From NCBI RefSeq assembly GCF_020532725.1, contig NZ_JAJAVC010000003.1, positions 1 through 64,000 of the forward strand: DNA of 64,000 nucleotides, given 5' to 3'. The stretch is from Methylobacillus arboreus (GTDB lineage Bacteria; Pseudomonadota; Gammaproteobacteria; Burkholderiales; Methylophilaceae). Below the pieces are notes generated by a model, which had not been told where the DNA came from, ran no database searches, and saw nothing but the letters and a program-made list of their open reading frames with translations. The position numbers and the translations under genes were made by a program. Below, piece by piece: positions 8,733-17,453 of the stretch. The number at the start of each line of letters is the position of its first letter. Position 1 is the stretch's first letter.

Positions 8733-10158
8733 GCGCTGTATTGGAGTTGCTGTATGGAGGTGGTTGCCAACCACCTCCAAGTGTTTTGATCAGATACACT
8801 GTGTTGATGAATCTTTGTCCCGTGAGCTGCTGGACCAGCCTTTGGTTTTCTAGCTGGGCTCTCCTCGCAATGAATAATTCGAAAGAGGTTGCGAGTCCAT
8901 TTTGATACTGGTGGTCAATAATGTCTGCTGCTTGAGATGCAGCTGCTTCTGCTGCGCGATTGCTTTCTACAGCATCTTCTAATGCCTTGTCCGCACTTAA
9001 GCCATCTTCAACTTCTTGTAAGGCCAGTAGTACCGTTTGACGATAATTCGCAGTGACCAGCTCGTGTCCCGCTTTAGCAAAATCTACTCTCGCCAGGTTT
9101 CGCTTACCATCAAAAATCGCTTGAGTAAGACCAATGCCTAATGACCATACAATGCTAGGGGCATCAAATAACCGGTTTAATTCGTTACTTTGCCAACCTC
9201 TGCTGGCTGTGAGGCGTAATGCAGGGAACCATACTGCCTTGGCAACGCCGATTTGCGCGTTTGCTGCTGCAACAGCTCTTTCTGCTGCTGCAATATCGGG
9301 GCGTCGTTCGAGCACATTAGCAGGCAGGTCTAGTGGGATGCTAGGAATGCCATCTGGGAGTGATGTTGCAGGGGTGGAAAATTTTGATGCGGGGATACCT
9401 ACAAGTGTTGCAAGCGCATGGATGGTCTGTTTGCGTTGGTTTTGTAACAGATCCAGTTGCGCTTGTGCATTCTTGAGCAATGTTTCTTGTTGCAGGCTGT
9501 CCAGTTTTGACGAGACTCCATTGTCTACGCGGAACTGAGTAAGCGCTACAGTATCTCTTTGAATATCAATGATTTCCTGTAGGGCTCTGATTTCATTATC
9601 TTGTGCACATAAGTTGAAATAATTTGCTGCAATATCTGCAGCCAGAATTAACTTTATGTTCTCTAAATCTGCTTGTACTTGCTGTTGGCTTGCCAGTGTC
9701 GACTCGACATCCCGCGAAATGCGGCCAAATAAGTCAACTTCATAGGCAGCAATGAATGCGGGATTGATGTTCGTTTGAATATCGGTTGAAACACTCGTGT
9801 TCCTGGCGTTATTGGGACGATTGGCTGAAGGCTGGGTCCTGGATGCATCTACGCCGAATTGCAGTGTTGGAAAGTAAGCGCCACGAGAAATTTGAGCAAG
9901 CGCTCTTGCTTGTTCCAGCCTGGCAACACTAGCCTTGAGAGTTTGGTTATTGTTTAATGCCTGTTCTTCCAGCCGGTTGAGTTCAGCATTGCCAAAAATC
10001 TCCCACCAGTTGCCTTTGCTGAGTGTGTCTTGAGGTTGAGCCACATGCCAACCTTCATGCCAACTGGCAGGAATGTCTAGTGCTGGTTTCTCGTAGTCTG
10101 GGCCCACAGCGCATCCTGTGAGTAACAGGCCGGTGGTCAGTAAAGCTTTGATGTTCAT
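8722..10158 (-). CDS. NodT-family RND efflux outer-membrane lipoprotein
   Basis: The TolC-like outer-membrane channel of a tripartite efflux pump. A lipoprotein signal with lipobox LLTGC puts the acylated Cys at residue 16, followed by the family start AVGPDYEKP. Two outer-membrane efflux repeats follow (about 60-260 and 270-460), with LDLPANVLERRPDIAAAERAV as the family hallmark. At 478 residues it is of normal length. It is the last gene of the three-gene operon, overlapping the adaptor gene by 4 bases (ATGA). Confidence 0.93.
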   Translation of the reverse strand: MNIKALLTTGLLLTGCAVGPDYEKPALDIPASWHEGWHVAQPQDTLSKGNWWEIFGNAELNRLEEQALNNNQTLKASVARLEQARALAQISRGAYFPTLQFGVDASRTQPSANRPNNARNTSVSTDIQTNINPAFIAAYEVDLFGRISRDVESTLASQQQVQADLENIKLILAADIAANYFNLCAQDNEIRALQEIIDIQRDTVALTQFRVDNGVSSKLDSLQQETLLKNAQAQLDLLQNQRKQTIHALATLVGIPASKFSTPATSLPDGIPSIPLDLPANVLERRPDIAAAERAVAAANAQIGVAKAVWFPALRLTASRGWQSNELNRLFDAPSIVWSLGIGLTQAIFDGKRNLARVDFAKAGHELVTANYRQTVLLALQEVEDGLSADKALEDAVESNRAAEAAASQAADIIDHQYQNGLATSFELFIARRAQLENQRLVQQLTGQRFINTVYLIKTLGGGWQPPPYSNSNTAQLN

Positions 10159-11417
10159 GTTGATGCTTTGCCTTCTGGGCCGGATAGCAAAGGCTGCTTG
10201 GGATTTTTTTCTTTATTATCTGCTGGGCCTGGTTTTTTGTCTTCTTGAACTGCCAGTTCTTTCGCGATGACGATCTCATTTTCTTCTAATGAATCGGCTG
10301 GGTTGAGTACTAGCTTGTCTTCTTTTGTGATCCCGGAAAGTATTTCGACAGTTTTACCAAGATCTCTTCCAAGCTTCACTGTGTGGAACTCCACTTTGTT
10401 TTCAGTATTTAAAACAGCAATACGCGGCTGCTCTTTACCCAGAATCAGGACCCCAGCAGGCACGATTAAAGCCTTGATGTCGCTGGCTAACTCTAGCTCA
10501 ACATCAGCGAAAGCTCCGGGAATTAGCTTGCCATCAGGATTCGGTAGCTGGATTTCTACTTGCCGTGAGCGGGTGACAGGGTCGATTGCCCCTGCGACGT
10601 GGGCGATCTTGCCACTAAATGTTTTATCCTGGATTTCATTGAGGCGAATCTTTACTTCTTGTCCCTGTTTAATGCCATTGGCATACACCTGAGGTACCCA
10701 AAGCGAGATTCTTAGTTTTTCTGTTTGCGCGAGTGTGAACAATGGATTGGTGCCTGCACTAACAAGAGCGCCTACATCGACATTGCGACTTACGATCGTG
10801 CCGGAGAATGGCGCTGTAATGCGACGGAAATCTTCCAGTTGTTGCAGACGCTTGACACTGGCTTTTGCAATTTCCAGTTCTGCATTGGCTTGCGCCAATA
10901 GGCTTCGTTTTTCTTCCAAGTCCTGTTGTGTGACGGATTCGCGCTGACGTAATACTTCCCATCGTTCCTGGGTAAGTTTGGCTAGTGCCTGCCTGGCTTG
11001 CATTTGCTCAAGCAGGGCTTGAGCCTGCAAAAGCTCTTGCGTTTGTTCTGGTGTTTCAATTTGGGCGAGTAACTCTCCCTTCTGAACTTTGTCTCCAAGG
11101 GTTTTGTACCATGCTGCCAGATATCCGTTGCTGCGTGCAAAAAGCACTGCTTCACTATATCCACGCAATGTCGCAGGTAAGGAGATGTTATTGACCAGAT
11201 TGCCAGGTTTTGCATAGATGAAATTGACGGATCGCTGCAGACTATCACGTGTTTGCGACTCTAAAGCAGCCGCCTCACGGGAATTAAGGGTAAAACGAAC
11301 CAGCCCGCAGACCACCAGGATCGCCACTAATAAAAAGGATAGCCAACTAAAGCGTCGCAATGTGAGCGCTGAGTCTGGAGAGGAGTGAGCGAGCAAATTG
11401 GGTTCTATTTCTGTCAT
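10155..11417 (-). CDS. RND efflux periplasmic adaptor (membrane fusion protein)
   Basis: A 420-residue adaptor joining the RND pump to the outer-membrane channel. It has one N-terminal membrane helix (about residues 24-46, FSWLSFLLVAILVVCGLVRF), a split lipoyl domain (KPGNLVNNISLPATLRGY and FSGTIVSRNVDVGALVSAG), a helical hairpin rich in Gln/Glu/Ala (about 125-195), then beta-barrel and membrane-proximal domains. The C-terminus is a Lys/Glu/Pro-rich tail. It overlaps both neighbours by 4 bases, so the three products are probably made in linked amounts. Confidence 0.92.
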   Translation of the reverse strand: MTEIEPNLLAHSSPDSALTLRRFSWLSFLLVAILVVCGLVRFTLNSREAAALESQTRDSLQRSVNFIYAKPGNLVNNISLPATLRGYSEAVLFARSNGYLAAWYKTLGDKVQKGELLAQIETPEQTQELLQAQALLEQMQARQALAKLTQERWEVLRQRESVTQQDLEEKRSLLAQANAELEIAKASVKRLQQLEDFRRITAPFSGTIVSRNVDVGALVSAGTNPLFTLAQTEKLRISLWVPQVYANGIKQGQEVKIRLNEIQDKTFSGKIAHVAGAIDPVTRSRQVEIQLPNPDGKLIPGAFADVELELASDIKALIVPAGVLILGKEQPRIAVLNTENKVEFHTVKLGRDLGKTVEILSGITKEDKLVLNPADSLEENEIVIAKELAVQEDKKPGPADNKEKNPKQPLLSGPEGKAST

Positions 11418-14400
11418 GGTGTTGTCGGCTCGGCAAGCGGTGGGTTGGAGTGATGTTGATTGGATTGGCGGAAACGATGCAAGCTTGCAAACACCACAGG
11501 AACAAATAGCAGGCTGGATAATGTGGCAAAAAGCAGTCCGCCAATAACAGCCCGGCCAAGGGGGGCGTTTTGCTCGCCACCTTCGCCAAGGCCAAGTGCC
11601 ATCGGTAGCATCCCGGCAATCATTGCAGACGCGGTCATCAATACCGGGCGCAAGCGGGTGGCACCAGCTTCCAGCGCTGCAGTAATCGGTGGCACTCCTT
11701 GTGCCAGCTGAGTCCGGGCAAAGGAAATGACCAGGATGCTGTTTGCGGTGACTACACCAATTGCCATAATCATCCCTGTTAATGCTGGTACGCTTAACGT
11801 CGTACCGCTAAGGAATAAAGTCCAGGCAATGCCAGCTAAAGCTGCGGGAAGTGCTGTGATGATAATGGCTGCATCAAGCCAGGATTGGAAGTTCACTACT
11901 ATCAGTAGATAAACCAATACAATTGCAACGATGAACCCTGTGCCCAAACCGATGAAGGCATTTTCCAGCGTCAGGCTTTGACCACGTACTTCAATATCAG
12001 ATCCTTTGGGTAGTGTTGCACGGGTTTCCTCTACCAGTTTATTGATTGCCCGGCTAGTGCTACCCAGGTCGCGGCCTTCGACACTTGCATATACATTGAC
12101 GACTTGGTTCACGTCATAGTGAGATACGACAGGTTGCTGCGCTGAGCGCGATATTTTGACCAGATTTCCCAATAATTGAGTTTCACTATTATCAGCGCCT
12201 TTAACGGGAATTCTCAGTAATGCATCTATGCTAGGAAAATCGGTTTCTAAGGTATTTACCCCAATGTTGTAAGTATTGCCATTGGTGGGATTTAGCCAAT
12301 ATATCGGTGAAGTCTGCATACTGCCGCTAAGGGATATCATCAAGTTTCTTGCGACATCATTTGCTGTCAGACCCAATTGATGCAGCTTTGCTCTATCCAT
12401 TTCCAGAGTTAAGACGGGTTTACTCCATCGTTGATGAACATGGGCATCAACCACTCCCGGAATTTCTCGTAACCTATTGCTGAAGCGATTAGCAATCGCA
12501 GTGTTTTCCTCGATTTTATTGCCCTTGAACAAGATATCGATAGGGGCGGGAATGCCAAAGTTGAGCGTCTGGCTAACTTGGTCTGCGGGCTGGAAGAAAA
12601 ACTCTATATCAGGAAATACACGTGGCAGGTTTTTCCTCAGCTCTGAAATATAATTCTCAGTAGGGTGTTTCTTATAATTATTCAAAGAGAGCATTATCTC
12701 GGCGTCTGAGGACTCCACTGTTCCCGCATTGCCAAACAAGGTATTGCGAGGTGAATACGGTCCACCGACGATATCCAGTATATTCCCGATCTCGGAATTG
12801 GGGATAACAGTCCGGATTTCTTGCTCAATCCTATCTACCAACTTTGGCATTTCTTCTATCCGCGTTCCAGATGGGGCACGTATATGGAGGCGAATCTGCC
12901 CAGCATCCACTTGAGGAAACAAGTCCTGACCTAGCAGTGGATATAGTCCCAAGGAAAGCACGCAAAACAGCATGAACAAGAAGCCGAATTGACGGCGTCT
13001 ATTGAGCAGCGCTCCCAACAAGCTGATGTAATGACGGCGCAGTGCCTCAAAGCCTTGATTGAATTTAAAGTGCAATCCAGCCAGAATTTTTAAGTTGCCG
13101 GCACGCTGGTTTTTTCTCTTTGCCGTCATCATAAACATGACGAGGGTAGGCACTAAGGTGCGCGAAAGGATATATGAGGCCAGCATTGCGAAGATCACTG
13201 CTTCAGCCATCGGGACGAACAAATAGCGAGTAATTCCTTCCAGGAAAAACATGGGGGCAAACACGATACAAATACATAACGTCGATACAAAGGCAGGAAC
13301 GGCAATTTCTGCTGCACCGTCAAGAATTGCCTGGTGAGGAGGCTTGCCCATATGCATATGCCTTTCCACGTTCTCGATCTCGACCGTGGCATCATCGACC
13401 AATATACCAATGGCGAGTGCCAAACCACCTAATGTCATGAGATTAATCGTTTCACCAATCAGGTGGAGCACGATGAGTGAAGACATGATGGATAATGGAA
13501 TGGAAATTGCAATGATTGCCGTTGTCTGCCAGTTACCTAAAAAAAGCAGAATCAGCGTTGCGGTTAACGTTGCAGCAATTAATGCTTCAAATACAACGTT
13601 ACCAATTGCCGCTTTTACAAACAGTGATTGGTCAAACATCGTCTTGAGGTTAATGTCCTCAAGAGACTCCATCACTTTGGGTAATGCTTCCTTGACGCTA
13701 TTGACTATATCGAGGGATGAAGCACCGCCTCTTTTCAACACAGAGACCAGAATGCCTCGCTCACCATCCTGTCGCACGATATTTGTAAATGGACTAGAGC
13801 CGTCACGCACCTGTGCAACATCACGCACATAGGTTGTATTGCCGTTTATTGTGCGAATCGGTACATCGCCCAGTCTGGGGATGCTTGAAATGGCGCCATT
13901 TAGACTTACATCATATTGACTCTCTCCCAACTTGATTGTGCCGGTAGGCAAAATCAGGGTCTGGTCGGCAATTGCATTGCTGACGTCAGCAGGCGTTAAA
14001 CCCTGTGCCATTAATGTCGCATTGTCGATATTGACCGCTACTTGCCGACCACGATTCCCATATGGAAAGGTCATTGTCACGCCAGGAATCTTCAACAAGC
14101 TGGGACGCAAGATGTTATTCACCGCCTCGCCGATGTCAATATCAGATACTGATTCACTGGAAAGTCCAAGCTGGATAAGTGGTAAATCTGTTGCGGAATA
14201 TTGAACTACCTGGGCTGGTTGCATGCCTTGTGGCATCGATCTTTGTGCCGTGGTGACATTTGACAACACCTGAGTCATTGCTGACCGAATATCAGTGCCC
14301 TGCTGAAAAAAAATCTTGCTGATGGATAACCCGGAAAGTGAAACAGACTCTGTGCGCTCTACATCTTCTACAGTTTGATTAAGCCCGCGTAAGGTCGGGT

Positions 14401-14593
14401 TGGTAACTCGGTCAGCCATTTCTCTGGCAGACAAACCGGTATATGTCCATGTCACTGCAACAACAGGGATGTGAATGTTCGGAAATATGTCTACTGGCAT
14501 ATTGCGTAGCACATAAGGCGTGGACAGAACAATAAGTAGTGCCGCGACTAAAAAAGTATATGGGCGGCGCAGTGCAATATTGACTATCCACAT
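11414..14593 (-). CDS. RND efflux transporter permease (AcrB/HAE1-like)
   Basis: A 1059-residue inner-membrane proton/substrate antiporter. Twelve membrane helices are arranged as 1+5 and 1+5 around two large periplasmic loops. The N-terminus reads MWIVNIALRRPYTFLVA, and TM4 carries GILVDDATVEIEN with the paired Asp residues of the proton relay. The family segment GLGTGFIVAIVLVYLLIV begins TM8. The first gene of the efflux operon, it is divergent from the DUF1549/DUF1553 gene across a 480-base gap. A sigma-54-like site lies 92 bases upstream. Substrate unknown; the close adaptor and NodT channel fit a drug or solvent pump rather than a metal pump. Confidence 0.93.
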   Translation of the reverse strand: MWIVNIALRRPYTFLVAALLIVLSTPYVLRNMPVDIFPNIHIPVVAVTWTYTGLSAREMADRVTNPTLRGLNQTVEDVERTESVSLSGLSISKIFFQQGTDIRSAMTQVLSNVTTAQRSMPQGMQPAQVVQYSATDLPLIQLGLSSESVSDIDIGEAVNNILRPSLLKIPGVTMTFPYGNRGRQVAVNIDNATLMAQGLTPADVSNAIADQTLILPTGTIKLGESQYDVSLNGAISSIPRLGDVPIRTINGNTTYVRDVAQVRDGSSPFTNIVRQDGERGILVSVLKRGGASSLDIVNSVKEALPKVMESLEDINLKTMFDQSLFVKAAIGNVVFEALIAATLTATLILLFLGNWQTTAIIAISIPLSIMSSLIVLHLIGETINLMTLGGLALAIGILVDDATVEIENVERHMHMGKPPHQAILDGAAEIAVPAFVSTLCICIVFAPMFFLEGITRYLFVPMAEAVIFAMLASYILSRTLVPTLVMFMMTAKRKNQRAGNLKILAGLHFKFNQGFEALRRHYISLLGALLNRRRQFGFLFMLFCVLSLGLYPLLGQDLFPQVDAGQIRLHIRAPSGTRIEEMPKLVDRIEQEIRTVIPNSEIGNILDIVGGPYSPRNTLFGNAGTVESSDAEIMLSLNNYKKHPTENYISELRKNLPRVFPDIEFFFQPADQVSQTLNFGIPAPIDILFKGNKIEENTAIANRFSNRLREIPGVVDAHVHQRWSKPVLTLEMDRAKLHQLGLTANDVARNLMISLSGSMQTSPIYWLNPTNGNTYNIGVNTLETDFPSIDALLRIPVKGADNSETQLLGNLVKISRSAQQPVVSHYDVNQVVNVYASVEGRDLGSTSRAINKLVEETRATLPKGSDIEVRGQSLTLENAFIGLGTGFIVAIVLVYLLIVVNFQSWLDAAIIITALPAALAGIAWTLFLSGTTLSVPALTGMIMAIGVVTANSILVISFARTQLAQGVPPITAALEAGATRLRPVLMTASAMIAGMLPMALGLGEGGEQNAPLGRAVIGGLLFATLSSLLFVPVVFASLHRFRQSNQHHSNPPLAEPTTP

Positions 14594-14684
14594 AATTAAA
14601 CCGAATCCTGACGTTTCTTTATTTGTTCTTTAAAAGTTAAAGAATTTAATTGTCCCTAAATTATTGTGAAGGACGGAGGTGACT

Positions 14685-14700
14685 AGCAAATATTGTTCCT
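14685..14700 (-). promoter_or_regulatory. Candidate sigma-54 promoter of the RND efflux operon
   Basis: Read on the minus strand, AGGAACAATATTTGCT has GG-N10-GC with a consensus TTGCT -12 box; the first base is A rather than T. It lies 92 bases upstream of the RND permease start. It is the weakest but one of ten sites in the proposed regulon. Confidence 0.4.
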
Positions 14701-14982
14701 GACGGTTGTTGTTGATTTGTCTAGCTATGGTGGCGATAGAGGATCGTAAAGTGTTTTATTTGAAACACTTTGACGAATTTATTGTTGATTATTAATCATC
14801 TGTTGAAATTTAAATTGATGGAGCATGAATATTTTTTAGCTGTATTTTTGACAACAGTAAAAAGTCGCTCTGTTGGTACGGCAGCATTTTTCCGCAGAAG
14901 GCAATGTGGTGGATAATATGGCGGCTATAATTTTTATATAAAAAACATGGTGTTATTTTATTTTTTGGCATATTTCTAATTC

Positions 14983-14998
14983 TGGCACAATAAATGCT
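14983..14998 (+). promoter_or_regulatory. Candidate sigma-54 promoter of the DUF1549/DUF1553 gene
   Basis: TGGCACAATAAATGCT fits the -24/-12 form: TGGCAC at -24 exact and TGC at -12, with GG-N10-GC. It lies 76 bases upstream of ATG 15074 and is correctly oriented. The site would also drive the downstream DUF1501 gene. Confidence 0.6.
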
Positions 14999-15073
14999 GA
15001 TTAATTGGGCGATTTAGTTTTGGCAGTTCGAATAACCGAATTGCTGATTATCCGTTTACGTAAGGGTCGTCCA

Positions 15074-17395
15074 ATGAAAAATAATGTCAGGTGCTTGATT
15101 TTGGCAATGCTATTGAGTAGCTCTGCTGTATATGCAGTTGATGCACCGGAGGGTGCGCAGGCCAAGTCGACAGCAAATAAATCCTCAGCAGCAAATCGGG
15201 ACTGGTCTTGGCAGCCCGTAGCTAACTCTGGTGCGCCAGAGGTGCAGCAAAAGAAATGGGTGCGTACTCCCATTGATGCGTTTGTGCTGTCGAAGCTGGA
15301 AGAAAAAGGTATCAAGCCTTCGCCGGAAGCAGCACGTGCTGCTTATATCCGCCGGGCAACCTTAGATGCCTGGGGATTAATTCCGACGACAGCTGAAGTT
15401 GAGGCGTTTGTAAATGACAAATCGCCCGATGCTTATGAAAAATTAGTGGATCGTCTTCTTTCCTCTCCTCGTTACGGGGAGCGCCAGGCGCGTAAGTGGC
15501 TGGATTTGGCGCGCTATGCCGATAGCACTGGTTTCCAGAATGATTATACTCGTCCGAATATGTGGCGTTATCGGGATTATGTCATTAATTCGTTTAATGA
15601 AGACAAGCCTTATGATCGCTTCATTAAAGAACAGTTGGCTGGTGATGAGCTGTACCCTGGTGATAATAATGCATTGATTGCTACTGGGTTTCTGGCAGGT
15701 TTTCCTGATAATAAAAATTCACGTGATTTGATCCAGCGTAAATATCAAATTGCGACAGATATTACCGATACGATAGGTACTGCAATATTGGGTACGACGC
15801 TTGAGTGTGCGAGATGCCACAACCACAAGTCTGACAAAATCACCCAGAAAGATTACTTTGCCTTGCATTCGTTCTTTGCCAATGTGAATTTGGTTGAGAA
15901 TATTCCTGCCCCTAAAGGCCCGGTCGAAATTCAATATGAGCAAGACCTTGCAAAGTGGGAAGCAGCAACCAAGGAGCTTCGGGAAAAACGTGCAGCCGTT
16001 ATTGAACCAATAAGAGCTGCGGCAGAGCAATATCATAGAGAGCGCTACTTAACAGATAGCCGGGAATCCATTTTTAAGCCAAAGAGCGAATGGAATGCGA
16101 CAGATCGCTGGGTTCATCATCGGTTGGCAAATGTGACAACTGAGGAGGACTTCGGGGGTTATCTACGGGTGACGGGCGAGAATAAGGATAGTCCTGAGCA
16201 TATTAAAGAGCATGCTGAAAAATGGCTGGAATATAAAAAATTAACCGCCGAGTTGAAGAAGCTTGACAAACTCAAGCCAAAGAGGGGTTCGAATACCATT
16301 TCAGCAATGACCGAATTGGGATATCAAGATGCGCCGCCAAGTTATGTATTCTTTGGTGGCAATCATGAGCGCCCTCTTGATGAAGTACAACCAGCATTCC
16401 CTGCAGCCATCACAAGTGAAAAACCTGTCATCGTGCCGACAGGATTCTCCTCTGGTCGCCGTACTGCGCTGGCCAACTGGATTGTAAGTCCAACCAATCC
16501 GTTGACCGCTCGGGTATTTGTTAACCGCGTATGGGACCAATATTTTGGGACGGGGATCGTTCGTACCGTCAGTGACTTTGGTCGTGCGGGTGAAAAACCC
16601 AACAATCCTGAGTTGTTGGACTATCTGGCTGACAGCTTCGTGAAGCAGGGTTGGAGCGTCAAGAAGCTACATAAGGAAATCCTTCTTTCCAGCGTCTACC
16701 GTCAATCTTCTGATTATCGTGAAGATATTTATAAGGCTGATCCGGAAAATAAATTGCTGGCAGTATTTCCGCGTAAGCGCCTGGATGCAGAACAGATTCG
16801 TGATTCCCTTTTAGTGGCTTCTGGTACGTTGGATGACCGAATTGGCGGGCCTGCCGTTATGCCGCCTGTACCGACGAACTTGAATGCGGGTGCTTTTTGG
16901 GAGGTGTCGGAAGATAAAGGGGATTGGAATCGCCGGAGTATCTATGTCTTTACTCGCCGTAGCGTACCGTATCCATTGCTCTCTACATTCGATATGGCCT
17001 CACCGCAGCAGGCCCATAGTAAGCGTGACGTGACGACAACGCCTTTGCAGGCACTGACGCTGGTGAATAGCAATGTTGTGTTTGGATGGTCCCAGTCGCT
17101 TGCGGGCAGGGTCATCAGTGAGGTAGGTGCAGATGAAAGTGCTCAGCTTGATAAGCTTTACGAGATCTTGTTTGCGCGCAAACCGGATAAGGCTGAAAGA
17201 GCAACTCTGGCCGGTTTTCTGAAAAATCATGAGAAAACGATCCAGTCCAAGCTGAAAGATTCAGACGGAAAGTTGGCATTGGCCGTACCTGTAGGCCTCA
17301 AAGGAGATCAGCCGTTGGATCCAGTTCGCGCCTCGGCTTTTGTGGACTTAGTTCATACCGTGGCTAACTCCAATGAATTTAGCTATCGCTTCTAG
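15074..17395 (+). CDS. Exported DUF1549/DUF1553 (PSCyt2/PSD1-type) protein with CxxCH
   Basis: A 773-residue exported protein. The signal peptide covers residues 1-22 (core CLILAMLLSSSAVYA). The DUF1549 domain covers about 55-270 with PIDAFVLSKLEEKG, YGERQARKWLDLARYADS and, near residue 245, CARCHNHK, which contains a CxxCH possible haem c site. A charged helical stretch (about 290-420) leads to the DUF1553 domain (about 470-760: LANWIVSPTNPLTARVFVNR, SDFGRAGEKP, KRLDAEQIRDSLL). These domains are hallmarks of planctomycete proteins; the function is unknown. An N-terminal PSCyt1 cytochrome domain, often fused, is absent. ATG 15074 gives the signal peptide; the upstream in-frame start does not. 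It is followed 58 bases later by its usual partner DUF1501. Confidence 0.85.
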   Translation: MKNNVRCLILAMLLSSSAVYAVDAPEGAQAKSTANKSSAANRDWSWQPVANSGAPEVQQKKWVRTPIDAFVLSKLEEKGIKPSPEAARAAYIRRATLDAWGLIPTTAEVEAFVNDKSPDAYEKLVDRLLSSPRYGERQARKWLDLARYADSTGFQNDYTRPNMWRYRDYVINSFNEDKPYDRFIKEQLAGDELYPGDNNALIATGFLAGFPDNKNSRDLIQRKYQIATDITDTIGTAILGTTLECARCHNHKSDKITQKDYFALHSFFANVNLVENIPAPKGPVEIQYEQDLAKWEAATKELREKRAAVIEPIRAAAEQYHRERYLTDSRESIFKPKSEWNATDRWVHHRLANVTTEEDFGGYLRVTGENKDSPEHIKEHAEKWLEYKKLTAELKKLDKLKPKRGSNTISAMTELGYQDAPPSYVFFGGNHERPLDEVQPAFPAAITSEKPVIVPTGFSSGRRTALANWIVSPTNPLTARVFVNRVWDQYFGTGIVRTVSDFGRAGEKPNNPELLDYLADSFVKQGWSVKKLHKEILLSSVYRQSSDYREDIYKADPENKLLAVFPRKRLDAEQIRDSLLVASGTLDDRIGGPAVMPPVPTNLNAGAFWEVSEDKGDWNRRSIYVFTRRSVPYPLLSTFDMASPQQAHSKRDVTTTPLQALTLVNSNVVFGWSQSLAGRVISEVGADESAQLDKLYEILFARKPDKAERATLAGFLKNHEKTIQSKLKDSDGKLALAVPVGLKGDQPLDPVRASAFVDLVHTVANSNEFSYRF

Positions 17396-17453
17396 TCGCT
17401 GGGATTGCAAGCTTCTTTAGCATTGAATACTAAAACTTAAAGGAACCATCATT

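Larger units (their letters stand above)
14594..15073. other. AT-rich divergent control region
   Basis: About 480 bases without a gene between the RND operon (minus) and the DUF1549/DUF1553 gene (plus). It is markedly AT-rich and holds two divergent sigma-54-form sites (listed separately). A repeated AAACACTTTGACGAATTT-like stretch near 14762 may be an activator or IHF region, but no clear palindrome was found. Confidence 0.5.
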
